From: CAZPXZ01 sp965221505
GTDB taxonomy: Bacteria > Pseudomonadota > Alphaproteobacteria > Rhodobacterales > CAZPXZ01
Reading direction: 5' to 3'
Length of the DNA: 64,000 bases
Assembly: GCA_965221505.1 (NCBI GenBank)
Contig: CBDCSI010000001.1
Span: 2,480,001 to 2,544,000 of the forward strand
In this document: piece by piece, positions 17,609-26,768 of the stretch
Position numbering within the stretch: the stretch's first letter is position 1
How the letters are laid out: every line of letters begins with the position of its first letter
Program-made: the position numbers and the translations under genes
The notes under the pieces: model-generated
The model's database searches: none
The model's input: only the letters and a program-made list of their open reading frames with translations
What the model was told of the DNA's origin: nothing

Positions 17609-19300
17609 ATGCAAAACGCCGCGATCGAGGCGGAGTTGCTCCGCCATGCGATGGGAAGCGTCGCCGACGAGATGTACGTCGCCCTGATGAAGAGCGCCTA
17701 CTCGACCAACATCAAGGAACGACGGGACCACTCGACCGCGATCTTCGACGCCGGGGGCCGCGTCGTGGTCCAGGGCGAGAGCATGCCGTTGCACCTCGCC
17801 TCGATGCTCGGGCTGGTCGAAGTCGTTCTCGAAAAATACGGCGCCGAGGGTATCGAGCCCGGCGACATGTTCCTCTCGAACGACCCCTATGCGGGCCGCG
17901 GCTCGCATCTTCCGGACGTGGCGCTCGCCGCGCCGGTGTTCTCGGACGGAGAACTGACCCTGTTCGTCAGCAATATCGCCCACCATGCCGACATGGGAGG
18001 CGCCGCCCCGGGATCGATGGCCGGAGGCATGACCGAGATCTATCAGGAAGGCTTGCGCATTCCGCCGATCCGGCTCTTTCGGCGCGGCGAACTCCTGCAG
18101 GACGTCCTCGACCTCATCCTGCTCAACGTACGGGTCCCGCGCGAGCGGATCGGAGACTACAACGCCCAGATCGCCGCCAACCGGCTCGGCCTCCGGCGCT
18201 GCCAGGCGTTGGTCGAACGGTGGGGACGGGATCGGATCGCGTCCGGCTGCGACGAAATAATCGCCGCCGTGGCCCGCCGCACGCGCGCCGGCATCTCGGA
18301 ACTGCCGGACGGGGAATACGCGTTCGAGGACGTCGTCGACGACGACGGCGTCTCGCGGACGGACGTTCGCATCCGGCTCAGGGTCGTCGTCCGCGGCGAC
18401 CGAATCGCCTTCGACTTCGCCGGCACCGACGCGCAGGTGGAAGGCAACACCAACGTGACCATGGCGGGCCTGCAGGCCTGCTGCCTCTATTGCCTGAAGG
18501 TGCTTCTCGACCCGGACTGCCCGCAAAACCACGGAATGCTGGAACCCGTCGATATCCTCGCGCCGGAGGGAAGCGTCGTCAACGCGCGATTCCCGGCCGC
18601 CTCCGCCGCGCGGGCGCAAACGGGGCAGCGTATCGTGGACGTGATCCTCGGCGCCCTCGCCCCCGCCTGCCCGGACCGTGCGGTCGCGGCCGGCAACGGG
18701 GCCAACACGTCGGCAGCGTTCTTCGGACGCAAGCAGGACGGGGAGTTCTTCGTCTATCTGGAGACCCTCGGCGGCGGCGCCGGCGGACGGGCCTATCGCG
18801 ACGGAACCGACGGGGTGCAGGTGCATATGACCAACACGTCGAACCTTCCCATTGAGGCGATGGAGACCGAGTACCCCCTGATCGTCGAGCGCTACGAACT
18901 GGTCGAGGATTCGGGCGGGGCCGGAGCGTTTCGGGGCGGACTCGGGCTCCGCCGCGATTACCGGCCGATGGGCGTTCCGGTGACGTTCTCGGGTCAGGGC
19001 GAACGCTGCGTTCACCGGCCCTGGGGCCTCTTCGGCGGCGGCCCCGGCGCGACCGGCCGCTTTGCCCTCCTCCGCGACGACGGCGGCAGGGTCGAGCTTC
19101 CCAGCAAGCCATCGGCGCTGAACGTTTCGCCGGACTCCTGCATCAGCGTGGTCACCGCCGGCGCCGGCGGATACGGCGATCCGGCCCGTCGCTCGAGGGA
19201 CGCGCTCGCCGAAGACGCCGCGAGCGGCAAGTATTCCGCCTCCAACCTGCAGGGGCATTACCCGCAATGGGCGCGAGAGCGCCCGGACGAGTCGTCGTAG
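17609..19300 (+). CDS. hyuB: Hydantoinase/oxoprolinase subunit B
   Basis: A 563-residue protein of the HyuB family and the catalytic partner of HyuA. Typical segments are SAYSTNIKERRDHSTAIFD near residue 30, FLSNDPYAGRGSHLPDV near 90, and GAGAFRGGLGLRRDYRP near the C-terminus. It starts at 17609, directly after hyuA, so the two are co-translated. Its last 34 bp overlap the longest version of the GntR gene. Nothing is missing compared with the family. Confidence 0.92.
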   Translation: MQNAAIEAELLRHAMGSVADEMYVALMKSAYSTNIKERRDHSTAIFDAGGRVVVQGESMPLHLASMLGLVEVVLEKYGAEGIEPGDMFLSNDPYAGRGSHLPDVALAAPVFSDGELTLFVSNIAHHADMGGAAPGSMAGGMTEIYQEGLRIPPIRLFRRGELLQDVLDLILLNVRVPRERIGDYNAQIAANRLGLRRCQALVERWGRDRIASGCDEIIAAVARRTRAGISELPDGEYAFEDVVDDDGVSRTDVRIRLRVVVRGDRIAFDFAGTDAQVEGNTNVTMAGLQACCLYCLKVLLDPDCPQNHGMLEPVDILAPEGSVVNARFPAASAARAQTGQRIVDVILGALAPACPDRAVAAGNGANTSAAFFGRKQDGEFFVYLETLGGGAGGRAYRDGTDGVQVHMTNTSNLPIEAMETEYPLIVERYELVEDSGGAGAFRGGLGLRRDYRPMGVPVTFSGQGERCVHRPWGLFGGGPGATGRFALLRDDGGRVELPSKPSALNVSPDSCISVVTAGAGGYGDPARRSRDALAEDAASGKYSASNLQGHYPQWARERPDESS

Positions 19301-20070
19301 CGTCCGCCATGGGCCCTGCGGACCGACGCGGAGAACCGCCCCCGTCGCTCACGGATTCGGCGACCGCGATGCTCCGGGACCGGATCCTCGACCTGACGCT
19401 GCCGCCGGGCGCGCGGCTCGACGAGAAGTCGCTGCTGGCCCGCTTCCGTCTGAGCCGAACGCCGGTTCGCGAAGCCGTCAACCGGCTGATCGCGGAGGGG
19501 CTGGTCCGCATCGCCAACAACCGCGGCGCGTTTGTCGAGGACATGGACCTGGAAAGCGTGCTCGCGTTGCTCGACGCATACGTTCTCTCCGAGCGAACCG
19601 TCGCTTCCGTGTGCCGACCGGACCACCCGGGCCTGGTCGAGGAATTGGAGCGGCTCCAGGTCCGGTTCGAGGCGGCCCTTCGCGACGACGACCTGCTCCG
19701 GGTGACCGAGATCAACGCGGAATTTCACGGCAGGCTCGCGCTGGCGACCGGAAACCGCTACGTCGCCCAGCATTCCGCGCACTTGCACGGCCTCGCCCGG
19801 CGGGCGTCGTTCTACGTCCACCGGTGCGAGAGCGTCGTCGGAGGACGGTCTCGCCTGCCCGCAGACCGGATCAACCGGCACCACCGGCGCATCGTCGACT
19901 GCATCCGGGAACGGAACCGCGAGGAGTTGGTCGACGTCGTCACGCGGCACGCATTGACGTTCCGCCAGCGAATCGAAGCGTTGGTAAAGGGACCCGACTT
20001 CGGTTCGATCGACCTGACCCTGACAGCCAGGAGCGTGCGGGCCGACGCCGGAGACGAATCGGCGTCTTGA
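19267..20070 (+). CDS. GntR-family transcriptional regulator (FCD type)
   Basis: A regulator of up to 267 residues. A winged-helix domain (about residues 30-100) includes SLLARFRLSRTPVREAVNRL and GLVRIANNRGAFVEDMD, the classic GntR recognition helix and wing. Behind it is an all-helical FCD ligand domain with metal-type histidines (INAEFHGRLA, HLHGLARR, INRHHRRIVDC). The in-frame ATG at 19309 would give a 253-residue protein; neither start has a good ribosome-binding site. The overlap with hyuB suggests coupled translation and a role as local regulator of the hydantoinase genes, inferred from position. Confidence 0.88.
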   Translation: MGARAPGRVVVASAMGPADRRGEPPPSLTDSATAMLRDRILDLTLPPGARLDEKSLLARFRLSRTPVREAVNRLIAEGLVRIANNRGAFVEDMDLESVLALLDAYVLSERTVASVCRPDHPGLVEELERLQVRFEAALRDDDLLRVTEINAEFHGRLALATGNRYVAQHSAHLHGLARRASFYVHRCESVVGGRSRLPADRINRHHRRIVDCIRERNREELVDVVTRHALTFRQRIEALVKGPDFGSIDLTLTARSVRADAGDESAS

Positions 20071-20572
20071 GCGCGCTGCGCCTACGGTCTCGTCGCCTGC
20101 GCAGATCCGACCCCTTGAATCGAAACCGTCTGCCGGGTCGGCCGGCTCGGCGGACGCGGCGATCGAACCCCGAAGTTCGCAGAGGCGATCGAAACCGTCT
20201 GCGCAGCGCGACGCGCTCGAGTCCGGATCGGCGAACGATCGAGCCGCTCCGTATCGCTCGGCCGACGCAGTCGAAACGCGGAAACGAGAGAACGCAACCC
20301 GATCAGGACGTCCCCGCTCGCACGCGACGCTCGGACAGGGCCGGGGTTCTCGTCGCAGCGCACCGCATGGACCGAAAACGAACGCCGCCTGGCGCAGGGA
20401 GCCCGCTGCCGGCGCACATGCCTCCGCAAGTCGCGGATGGCGGAGAAACCCGCATTCGACCCCCGAGACGCCAAGTCTCGCCGGCGAGGGTAACATGCAG
20501 GCCCGACGACCTTTCGGCAGTCCCGAACCGCAAGTTGGCGCAAGCGCCCCGCGCAGAGGTCGAGACGACCGA
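20071..20572. other. 502-bp gene-poor region between the GntR and Rpn genes
   Basis: The two flanking genes are convergent. I see no coding frame with sensible composition and no hairpin plus T-run terminator. The short direct repeat TCGAAACCGTCTGC occurs twice about 70 bp apart near 20117 and 20187. Confidence 0.5.
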
Positions 20573-20869
20573 TCAGGTAGCCGGCGAGCGTCCGTTTCCG
20601 TTCCAGCGCCGAAACAGCCTTTCGGCTCGCTCGGGGTGAAGCAGGTCCACCGCCCACTCGTCCAATTGTTCGGAAGTCGCTGCGTTTACCTGGGACACGG
20701 CCGTCTCCGGAAGACGTCCGAAGCGGTCCTGCAGCATTCGGAGCAGCATACGAACCCGACCCTTTGCCTCGCCCTTTTCCAAGCCCTTTTCCAAGCCTTC
20801 TTCGCGGCCCTGTTCCCGGCCTTCTTGAAGTTTTTCCCGGCTCAGGCTATCGATGAAACTTTCCATCAT
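20573..20869 (-). CDS. Possible intragenic small protein (RpnS-like C-terminal antitoxin), copy 1
   Basis: Inside the Rpn gene an in-frame ATG-ATG pair (20869-20864, residues MMESFIDS) is preceded by GGAGAGGAGAAGAG. This is a Shine-Dalgarno at 5-8 bases spacing, better than that of the full-length start. Translation here would give a 98-residue protein consisting of the Glu/Arg/Gly helix and the C-terminal domain. In E. coli Rpn systems such an internally started C-terminal product neutralises the full-length toxin. The same arrangement occurs at the same place in copy 2. This is inference from sequence, not shown expression. Confidence 0.45.
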   Translation of the reverse strand: MMESFIDSLSREKLQEGREQGREEGLEKGLEKGEAKGRVRMLLRMLQDRFGRLPETAVSQVNAATSEQLDEWAVDLLHPERAERLFRRWNGNGRSPAT

Positions 20870-21607
20870 CTCTTCTCCTCTCCGTGACTTCGCCCGACGG
20901 GCGCCTTCGAGAAAGGTCTCCTTGCTGGCGGACAGCTTCAGGATATACGCCAACGCCATCTCTTCCAACAGACTCCCGGAAGGGAACGGCTCCAGCAGAC
21001 ATGCGACTTCGTCTACCGACGTCTCTTTGCCGTATTCGATAATCAACAGCAGGAGACCGCCCTGAAGCACAGGATCCTCGGCCAGTTCGTCCTTGTCCAT
21101 CCGGCACAGGTCGCATAGATAGTACCGGTGTCTGGTCGACCGCTCTTCGTCGACCGCGCCGACGGCCGCGTCCATGCCCTCCAGGGTCCGTTCGGCGCTC
21201 CACTCCTCCGTTCCCCGGTAGGCGACCAGGACGAAGACGGGCACGGGCTCGTCCAGCTCTCCGGCCTCCAGTCTGTCCGTCAGCAGAGCCTCGTAGCGGA
21301 ACGTGCGCCTCGCCATGTCCGAGCGTACCCGGGTCTGGTGCTCGACTACGACGAGGATATGGGAACAGCCGTTACCTTCCTTGAGTTTGAAGAGAAATAC
21401 GTGATCGGACTCGGGCTGGCGCAGGTTCGGGGTCAAGTGCCGCGTGGGCAGCCTTCTCGGCAGCGCATCGGCCAGCTGGTCCACGACGTCGGCAGGCAAG
21501 TGCCGGCGAACGAACTCGTCGGCGTATTCGGGAACCCTCATGAGCGCCGCAAAGAAGGCCTCATGGGATACGCGAGCGCTGACGAACGGGGGTGTCTCCT
21601 GGGTCAT
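20573..21607 (-). CDS. Rpn-family PD-(D/E)XK nuclease (copy 1)
   Basis: A 344-residue protein of the Rpn/transposase_31 family (recombination-promoting nuclease, putative). The PD-(D/E)XK core is seen as SDHVFLFKLKE (Asp) and VVVEHQTRV (E-x-Q). Conserved flanks include VSHEAFFAALM, a linker EPFPSGSLLEEMALAYIL and a C-terminal ERAERLFRRWNGNGRSP tail. A helical Glu/Arg/Gly repeat (EGREQGREEGLEKGLEKG) precedes the C-terminal domain. The ATG at 21607 (MTQETPPFV) has AAAGGCG upstream; the open frame extends further but without family similarity. The related gene at 47.8 kb is by eye clearly a paralogue. Rpn proteins act as phage-defence toxins or recombination-linked nucleases in enterobacteria. 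Confidence 0.88.
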   Translation of the reverse strand: MTQETPPFVSARVSHEAFFAALMRVPEYADEFVRRHLPADVVDQLADALPRRLPTRHLTPNLRQPESDHVFLFKLKEGNGCSHILVVVEHQTRVRSDMARRTFRYEALLTDRLEAGELDEPVPVFVLVAYRGTEEWSAERTLEGMDAAVGAVDEERSTRHRYYLCDLCRMDKDELAEDPVLQGGLLLLIIEYGKETSVDEVACLLEPFPSGSLLEEMALAYILKLSASKETFLEGARRAKSRRGEEMMESFIDSLSREKLQEGREQGREEGLEKGLEKGEAKGRVRMLLRMLQDRFGRLPETAVSQVNAATSEQLDEWAVDLLHPERAERLFRRWNGNGRSPAT

Positions 21608-22290
21608 CGCGAGACGCCTTTCGACTGATTCGTTTCCGGGCCAGGGCATGCCGGGCGGCCGGAAGCGCCGAACGGATCGCCTCTTCCGCGCCCGCTGCGG
21701 CTCTTGCCCTCGTGACCGAACGGCAACGGACCGGAGCCGCTGCGGCGGAACGTCCGGGGGCGGGTGCGTCATGAAGCGAACGAAACCGGGCCCTTCCCGG
21801 AATGCGTTGCGGATCGATTCGGAGAATCGGCCGGGAGACGCTTTCGACGGTCCCGCACTTGACGGAGCGTGCGTGACGCGGCTGCGGCGCCCTTGCCGAG
21901 TGCGACAGTTCGGGAATTCCTCGCGCGCTCCGAGAATGCCGGTCAGATCGTCTCGCGCCCGGACGGACCGGCGAGCGAAACGCAGGCGGCGATGCGGAAT
22001 GCGGGGAACGCCCTCGAAGCCTCTACGGAAGACTCAGAGGGGAAGTGGAGCGGAAGTGCCCGTCCTACCCGGCTGCCGGGAAGGATCCTGGAGAGCGGCG
22101 GCGAACGAAGCGCGACTCCTGTCGCGAGACGTTATGCGCCATGGCACTCCTCCTCGAGGTTCCGGTGCGACGACGGAGCGGAACGCAAACCCGAAACGCG
22201 TCTTGCCGGGGCGCGCCTGCCCGGGCGATTCGGTTCGTCGAATCGCAGGACGGCGTGGCCTGTCCGCTCTTCTACGCAATCCGGTCGTCC
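21608..22290 (+). repeat. Upstream non-coding block shared with the second rpn gene (copy A)
   Basis: Read outward from the rpn start, this stretch matches the DNA upstream of the second rpn gene (47170-47834, reverse orientation) over at least 600 bp by eye. Matching landmarks in order are CGCCGAACGGA, GACCGAACG, GCGAACGAAAC/GGAACGAAAC, TTCGGAGA, a GCGACAGT block, GGCGAGCGA, GATGCGG followed by ATGCGGGG, GCGGAAGT, and the palindrome CCTACCCGGC-T-GCCGGGAAGG at 22064-22084. Exactly 456 nt separate the palindrome from the rpn ATG; in copy B it is 455. No open frame is conserved between the two copies, so this looks like a non-coding functional or passenger sequence. Confidence 0.65.
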
Positions 22291-22789
22291 CGAACGGGTG
22301 CCGCCCGACTTGGGCGCAGGGTAGCGGACGGAGGCGGCAGGAACAAGTGCCCGCCTCAGGCGCATCGGAACGACGAGGGAGCGGCCGTCCGGAACCGGTA
22401 CGCGGGCCGACGCGTACGGAATCCGCGATCATGACGGCACGGATCCCCTGGACCGGTTGAGGTTCCGTCGGCGCCCCGAAGCGTTGACGAATAGATTCGA
22501 AATCCATTCGACCGACCCGACCCCGACAGTCAGGGACACGCGAATCGAGGGCGCGAGAGAACAGCGCAACGCGCTGCATGCGCTCCCGAACGCAGGGGGC
22601 GAAAGCGTTTCCGGTCTAGCCGCCTGTCCGGATCCCGCCCGCAAGATCGGGACGATTCGGCCGAAGTCGAAGCGATTCCCCTGACAGCGTAGGACCGGTC
22701 GAGACAGTCCGCGCTGCTGCGACGCGTCCCGCGCATCCGTCGTGGCGCGAGACTCCGCCGAGGCGCGCTACGGGTCCGAGCCCCGAACG
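22291..22789. other. About 500 bp without a recognisable gene
   Basis: Open frames exist only because stops are rare at this GC content; their translations are Arg/Ser/Pro-rich and motif-free. It may be eroded coding DNA, since the neighbouring block holds a decayed toxin-antitoxin pair. Confidence 0.4.
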
Positions 22790-23137
22790 GGGTACTCGAT
22801 CGCCGACGAGGCAAGTGCCGCTTGGGAGGCCCGGTTCCGGTCGTCTCGCAAGACCCAGCCGACGAGAGCGTCGCCATAAAGCGCGATCGCTCGTCCGTCG
22901 CACCTTCGGCGATCGCTCGCTCCGCTCGTTCGACGGAAACCGGCGCGCCTCCCTGCCGGAGGTCGCCGTACGACCGGCAGATCGGCCTCGCCGGCGGCAT
23001 GCGGATCGATCCGTCCGCCATGAGATAACGCACCCGGTCCCCGCCTGCAGGCCAAGCGCCTCCCGCACGGGTTCGGGAGGGGCGATCTGTCCCCTCTTCG
23101 ACACTGCGAATTCGAACGCGTCGAACGCATCCCACTT
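22790..23137 (-). pseudogene. Decayed AbrB/MazE-type antitoxin and VapC (PIN) toxin pair
   Basis: On the minus strand the frame reads FEFAVSKRGQIAPPEPV then REALGLQAG (V at 23104-23102), the AbrB/SpoVT swapped-hairpin motif. After a one-base deletion the adjacent frame continues as DRVRYLMADGSIRMPPARP and on to VERAERAIAEGATDE, the usual C-terminal part. Immediately after it, in another frame, IALYGDALVGWVLRDDRNRA resembles the start of a PIN toxin (MIxLDTNVLVRWVLRDDPxQA), with its first catalytic Asp changed and no further PIN motifs. Both genes lack intact starts. This is a dead type II toxin-antitoxin locus. Confidence 0.65.
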
Positions 23138-24528
23138 CGCTCGACCTGAGCGATGCCTCACGTGATGAGAGGCCGAAGGGAGCGCCCGGACCGTCGTTCG
23201 AGTTCGCCCGTTCGCCCTGTCCTGCCGCATTGTCCGACGAGTTGCCGTGAGTTCGAGCGCACCGGATTCTCGCCGAATTGACGAAGGAACGCTCGTTCCG
23301 GCGGCGACCGGGACCGCGATCAGGGTTTACGCGTCCGTCGACGAAGCGCCCGGTTCGGGCGGCGACGAGTCGCGGCTCCGCGTACCGAAGCGCAGCGGCG
23401 CCCAACGCGCACAGCCTCCAAGCGTGTCTCTCGACGCGGGGCGAGCGGACGATCCGATGACTTTGACCCGTCGTGGCCTTGACTCGGCGCCGCTCGCTCG
23501 CGCCCGGACGATCGCCCGGACTGCGTGGCGAAGAACGACTCGTCCTGGGCCTGAGGGCGTAATCGTCGTCCCAGCGGAATTCCGGGCGCCGGAACCCGAG
23601 AGCCGTCCGCCCGCATCCGCCGGGAGGCGCGCGCCGATCGGACGGCGGCCGGATTCGATCTCGGACCGACCCGCCCGACCTCCCGGCGCATTCGACCCGC
23701 AAGTGCGACGGACACGCGCTTTCGGAGGGCGTGCCGCGACGAAGTCGGTCCTTTCCGCGGCGTCGGGAATTGCCGGTTGCGACGAGCCGGTCACGGATGC
23801 GCCCGGCAGAAGAGCGATCGCCTGGTTCGAATGCGTTGCCGAAGAATTCTTCGACAACGCGGATCGGCGACGGGCGCGACGCTGTCCGAATCTGGGCGTA
23901 TCCGAAGGGTCGCGCGTGTGACGCATTCACGCATCCGCTGCAAGGAGCCCTGCGTGTCCCGGCCCTGATCGTCTCCAGGACCGCTTCCTGCTCCCTGGGC
24001 CGCGGTCGTCGCGTCCCTACCGGCCGATCGCCCGGTGCGGGTACGGCGCCAAGGGCCGACATGCCGCCCGGCGACGGCAGCGACGAAAGCGGCAGTGTGG
24101 GCGGAGCGAAACGTCGCCGGACGAAACCCGCGGGCGGCTTCGAAACTCTTCCGCGGGTCGCGGCAATTCCCGTACTCTCTCGGGAGCGACTCCGAGCCGG
24201 CCGAGGTATCCGCCCTGCGCTTCAGCACGGCGTTCTCGATCGACGGCGTCTCGTACGCGAAGCGAATCCGGACGGTCTCGAAATCTCGTTCGACCGCCCC
24301 GGTCGCCGCCGGGCAGCGCCGGCGCCGCGGGACGATCGGATTCGCGGCCGCCCGACTCCCGACGGTCCCGCGAACGGGCAGGATGCCGACGCCGGGCTCG
24401 CTCGCCAGGATCCTGGTTAAGTCTGCGTAATCGAACTCTTCGGCGCCCTGCCGCTTCGGCCCTTCGCAGACGGCGCGGCAAACGTCCCCGTACGTCGGCA
24501 GCGTCCCGAACGTCCCCGCGCTCCGCCG
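23138..24528. other. About 1.4 kb gene-poor region
   Basis: I find no protein family motif in any frame, no tRNA, no clear repeat and no terminator. Long frames on both strands are compositional. Together with the preceding 2 kb it forms the largest gene-poor tract in the window, next to the amidase operon end. Confidence 0.45.
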
Positions 24529-25995
24529 TCACTCGGCCTGCGTCGTCAACCGGTAGAGCCGGGCTGCCGTGTCGCACAGTTGCAGATCGGAATAACGAGC
24601 GGAGATCAGCTGGACGCCGGCAGGCAATTCGCCCCCTTCGCGGGGCAGCGGCAGGACCATGGCGGGAAGTCCGGGCAAGCTGGCCAGCCCGAACCAGAAA
24701 TGCTGCTCCAGAACGGGACGCCTCTCGCCGTCGACCGGAACCGTCCGGTCCGGAGCGCCGTCCGCGCGCTCGAGAAGCGGCGCGGTGCAAGCTCCCGCCG
24801 GACAGGCGAGCAGGTCGTAGCGGCAAAAGAACCGGTCCCACGCCCGGGCGACGGCACGCCGCTCCTCCTGCAACGCGAGCCACTCCCGATGCGACATCCT
24901 CGCGCCGGCGCCGTGCAGCGCCGCGGCGTCGCGGCAGGCGCGAACCCGCGTCGAACCGCCGGCTTCGAGCCGGCGCGGCAAGGCGGGGCGGGTCGAGGTC
25001 TCGGCCCGAACCAGCAGGTTCATGAGCTCGGTCTGGCGGGAAAGATCCGCGTCGGGGCGGGCCTTCGGTTCGACCCTTGCGCCGGCGCGCTCCAGTTGGC
25101 GGCAGAATCGCTGAAGCCGCTCTCGGTAGGGTGCGTCGACCGGACACCGTTCGTCTTCCAGGAACGCCGCGATCCGGAGATCGCCCGGCGAACGCGGAAC
25201 CGGGTCCGGGAGTCGGACGGTCCAGGGCGCGGCCGGATCGGCCGGTCCCGCAAGCGCGCAAAGGATGCGGGAGGCGTCGCGGGCGGATCGAGCGATCGGG
25301 CCGGCCACGCCGATATCCGGCTCCCGGACCTCGCCACGGGGGCTGTGGCCGCGCATCGAGATCAACCCCCAGCTCGGTTTCAGGCCGAATACGCCGCAAT
25401 AATGGGCCGGGAGACGGATCGAACCCCCCATGTCGCTGCCGACGTCGGCGAAGCTCATGCCTGACGCCACGGCCGCCGCGCTCCCTCCCGAAGACCCGCC
25501 CGCGCTTCTCCGCTCTTCGAACGGGTTCCGCGTCGGGCCGAACAGGGGATTGCAGGTTTCCCAGTCGCCGAGGTATGCGGGAAGGTTCGTCTTTCCGAGC
25601 AGGACCGCGCCGGCGCCTCTCAGCCGCGCGACGACGACCGAATCCCTCGCCGCGCACAGGCCCGCGCGAGCCGGATCGCCCCAGGTCGTCGGACGTCCGG
25701 CCCAATCGAAACACTCCTTCACCGTGACCGGCACGCCGTGCAGCGGCCCGAGGCGCCGCCCGGCCCGCCCCTCCCGGTCGCGCCGGTCCGCTTCCCGCCT
25801 CGCGTTCCCGGCTTCGACGTATACGACGGCGTTGATCGAGCCGTTCAGCACCTCGATGCGCTCGATGCACGACTCCACGGCCTCCCGAGCCGTCGTCCGT
25901 CCGTCCCGGATGTCCGCGGCCAGCGCAACGGCGTCGCGACCGGAACCCTCGTCCCCCCTCCCCGCGATGACGCCGGTCCGTTCCGACTCCGTCAT
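24529..25995 (-). CDS. Amidase-signature family amidase
   Basis: A 488-residue amidase. The Ser-cisSer-Lys triad is visible: Lys in GVPVTVKECFDW, cis-Ser and nucleophile Ser in GGSSGGSAAAVASGM and GSDMGGSIRLPAHYCG. The length is standard. Such enzymes hydrolyse a carboxamide or aryl/acyl amide to acid plus ammonia. The ATG at 25995 overlaps the TGA of the ABC ATPase gene (ATGA), so it is the last gene of the transporter operon. This suggests it acts on the imported solute or a degradation product. The specific amide is unknown. Confidence 0.9.
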   Translation of the reverse strand: MTESERTGVIAGRGDEGSGRDAVALAADIRDGRTTAREAVESCIERIEVLNGSINAVVYVEAGNARREADRRDREGRAGRRLGPLHGVPVTVKECFDWAGRPTTWGDPARAGLCAARDSVVVARLRGAGAVLLGKTNLPAYLGDWETCNPLFGPTRNPFEERRSAGGSSGGSAAAVASGMSFADVGSDMGGSIRLPAHYCGVFGLKPSWGLISMRGHSPRGEVREPDIGVAGPIARSARDASRILCALAGPADPAAPWTVRLPDPVPRSPGDLRIAAFLEDERCPVDAPYRERLQRFCRQLERAGARVEPKARPDADLSRQTELMNLLVRAETSTRPALPRRLEAGGSTRVRACRDAAALHGAGARMSHREWLALQEERRAVARAWDRFFCRYDLLACPAGACTAPLLERADGAPDRTVPVDGERRPVLEQHFWFGLASLPGLPAMVLPLPREGGELPAGVQLISARYSDLQLCDTAARLYRLTTQAE

Positions 25996-26768
25996 CGCGC
26001 CTCGAGAACTTTGCTGAGGAACTGTCGGAGCCTCTCGTGCTTCGGCCGACCGAAGATCTCCTCCGGGGGCCCCTCCTCGACGATGCGTCCGCCGTCGAAA
26101 AAACACACCCGGTCGGACACCTCCCGCGCGAATCCCATCTGGTGGGTGACCAGCAGAATCGTGTAGTCCCCGGATTTTGCGAGGCTTCGGATCACCGTCA
26201 GCACCTCGCCCACCATCTCGGGATCGAGCGCCGAGGTCGGCTCGTCGAAGAGCAGGATCTCGGGCCGCATCGCGAGCGCCCGCGCGATCGCCACGCGCTG
26301 CTGCTGTCCGCCGGATAGCTGGCTCGGATAGTGGTCGCGCTTGTCGCCGAGTCCGACCATCTCCAGGAGCGCGAGGGATTCCCCGATCGCCCGCTCTTTC
26401 GCGAGACCCTTGTTCTGCATCGGCGCCTCGATGCAATTCTCCAGCGCCGTCATATGCGGAAAGAGATTGAAGTTCTGAAACACCATGCCGATCCTGGACC
26501 GGATTCGCCGGATATGGGCCTTGCTCGCCGGTACCAGCGCTCCGTTGCGCGGCATCACGTTGAGCGGCTCCTCGTCGACCCGGATCGTCCCGCCCTGAAC
26601 GCCCTCGAGGGTCATCAATACGCGCAGCACCGTGGTCTTGCCGGAACCCGACGGCCCGATGATCGCGACGACCTCGTTCTCGTCGACCCGGAAGTCCAGG
26701 TCTTCGAGGACGACGAGTTCGCCGTATTCCTTGCGGACCCGCTCGAACCGTATCTTGGGAACGCTCAC
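25992..26768 (-). CDS. Polar amino acid-type ABC transporter ATPase (EhuA-like)
   Basis: A 258-residue ABC ATPase with Walker A GPSGSGKTT, Q-loop VFQNFNLFPHMT, signature LSGGQQQRVAIARAL, Walker B ILLFDEPTSALDPE and H-loop LLVTHQM. These are the hallmarks of the polar amino acid (PAAT) class. The start is GTG at 26768 (GTG-AGC-GTT-CCC-AAG), overlapping the TGA of the permease gene as GTGA. It powers the two permeases encoded immediately upstream. An insertion of about 10 residues after the Walker A region (MPRNGALVPASKAHIRR) is also seen in EhuA-like subunits. Confidence 0.93.
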   Translation of the reverse strand: MSVPKIRFERVRKEYGELVVLEDLDFRVDENEVVAIIGPSGSGKTTVLRVLMTLEGVQGGTIRVDEEPLNVMPRNGALVPASKAHIRRIRSRIGMVFQNFNLFPHMTALENCIEAPMQNKGLAKERAIGESLALLEMVGLGDKRDHYPSQLSGGQQQRVAIARALAMRPEILLFDEPTSALDPEMVGEVLTVIRSLAKSGDYTILLVTHQMGFAREVSDRVCFFDGGRIVEEGPPEEIFGRPKHERLRQFLSKVLEAR

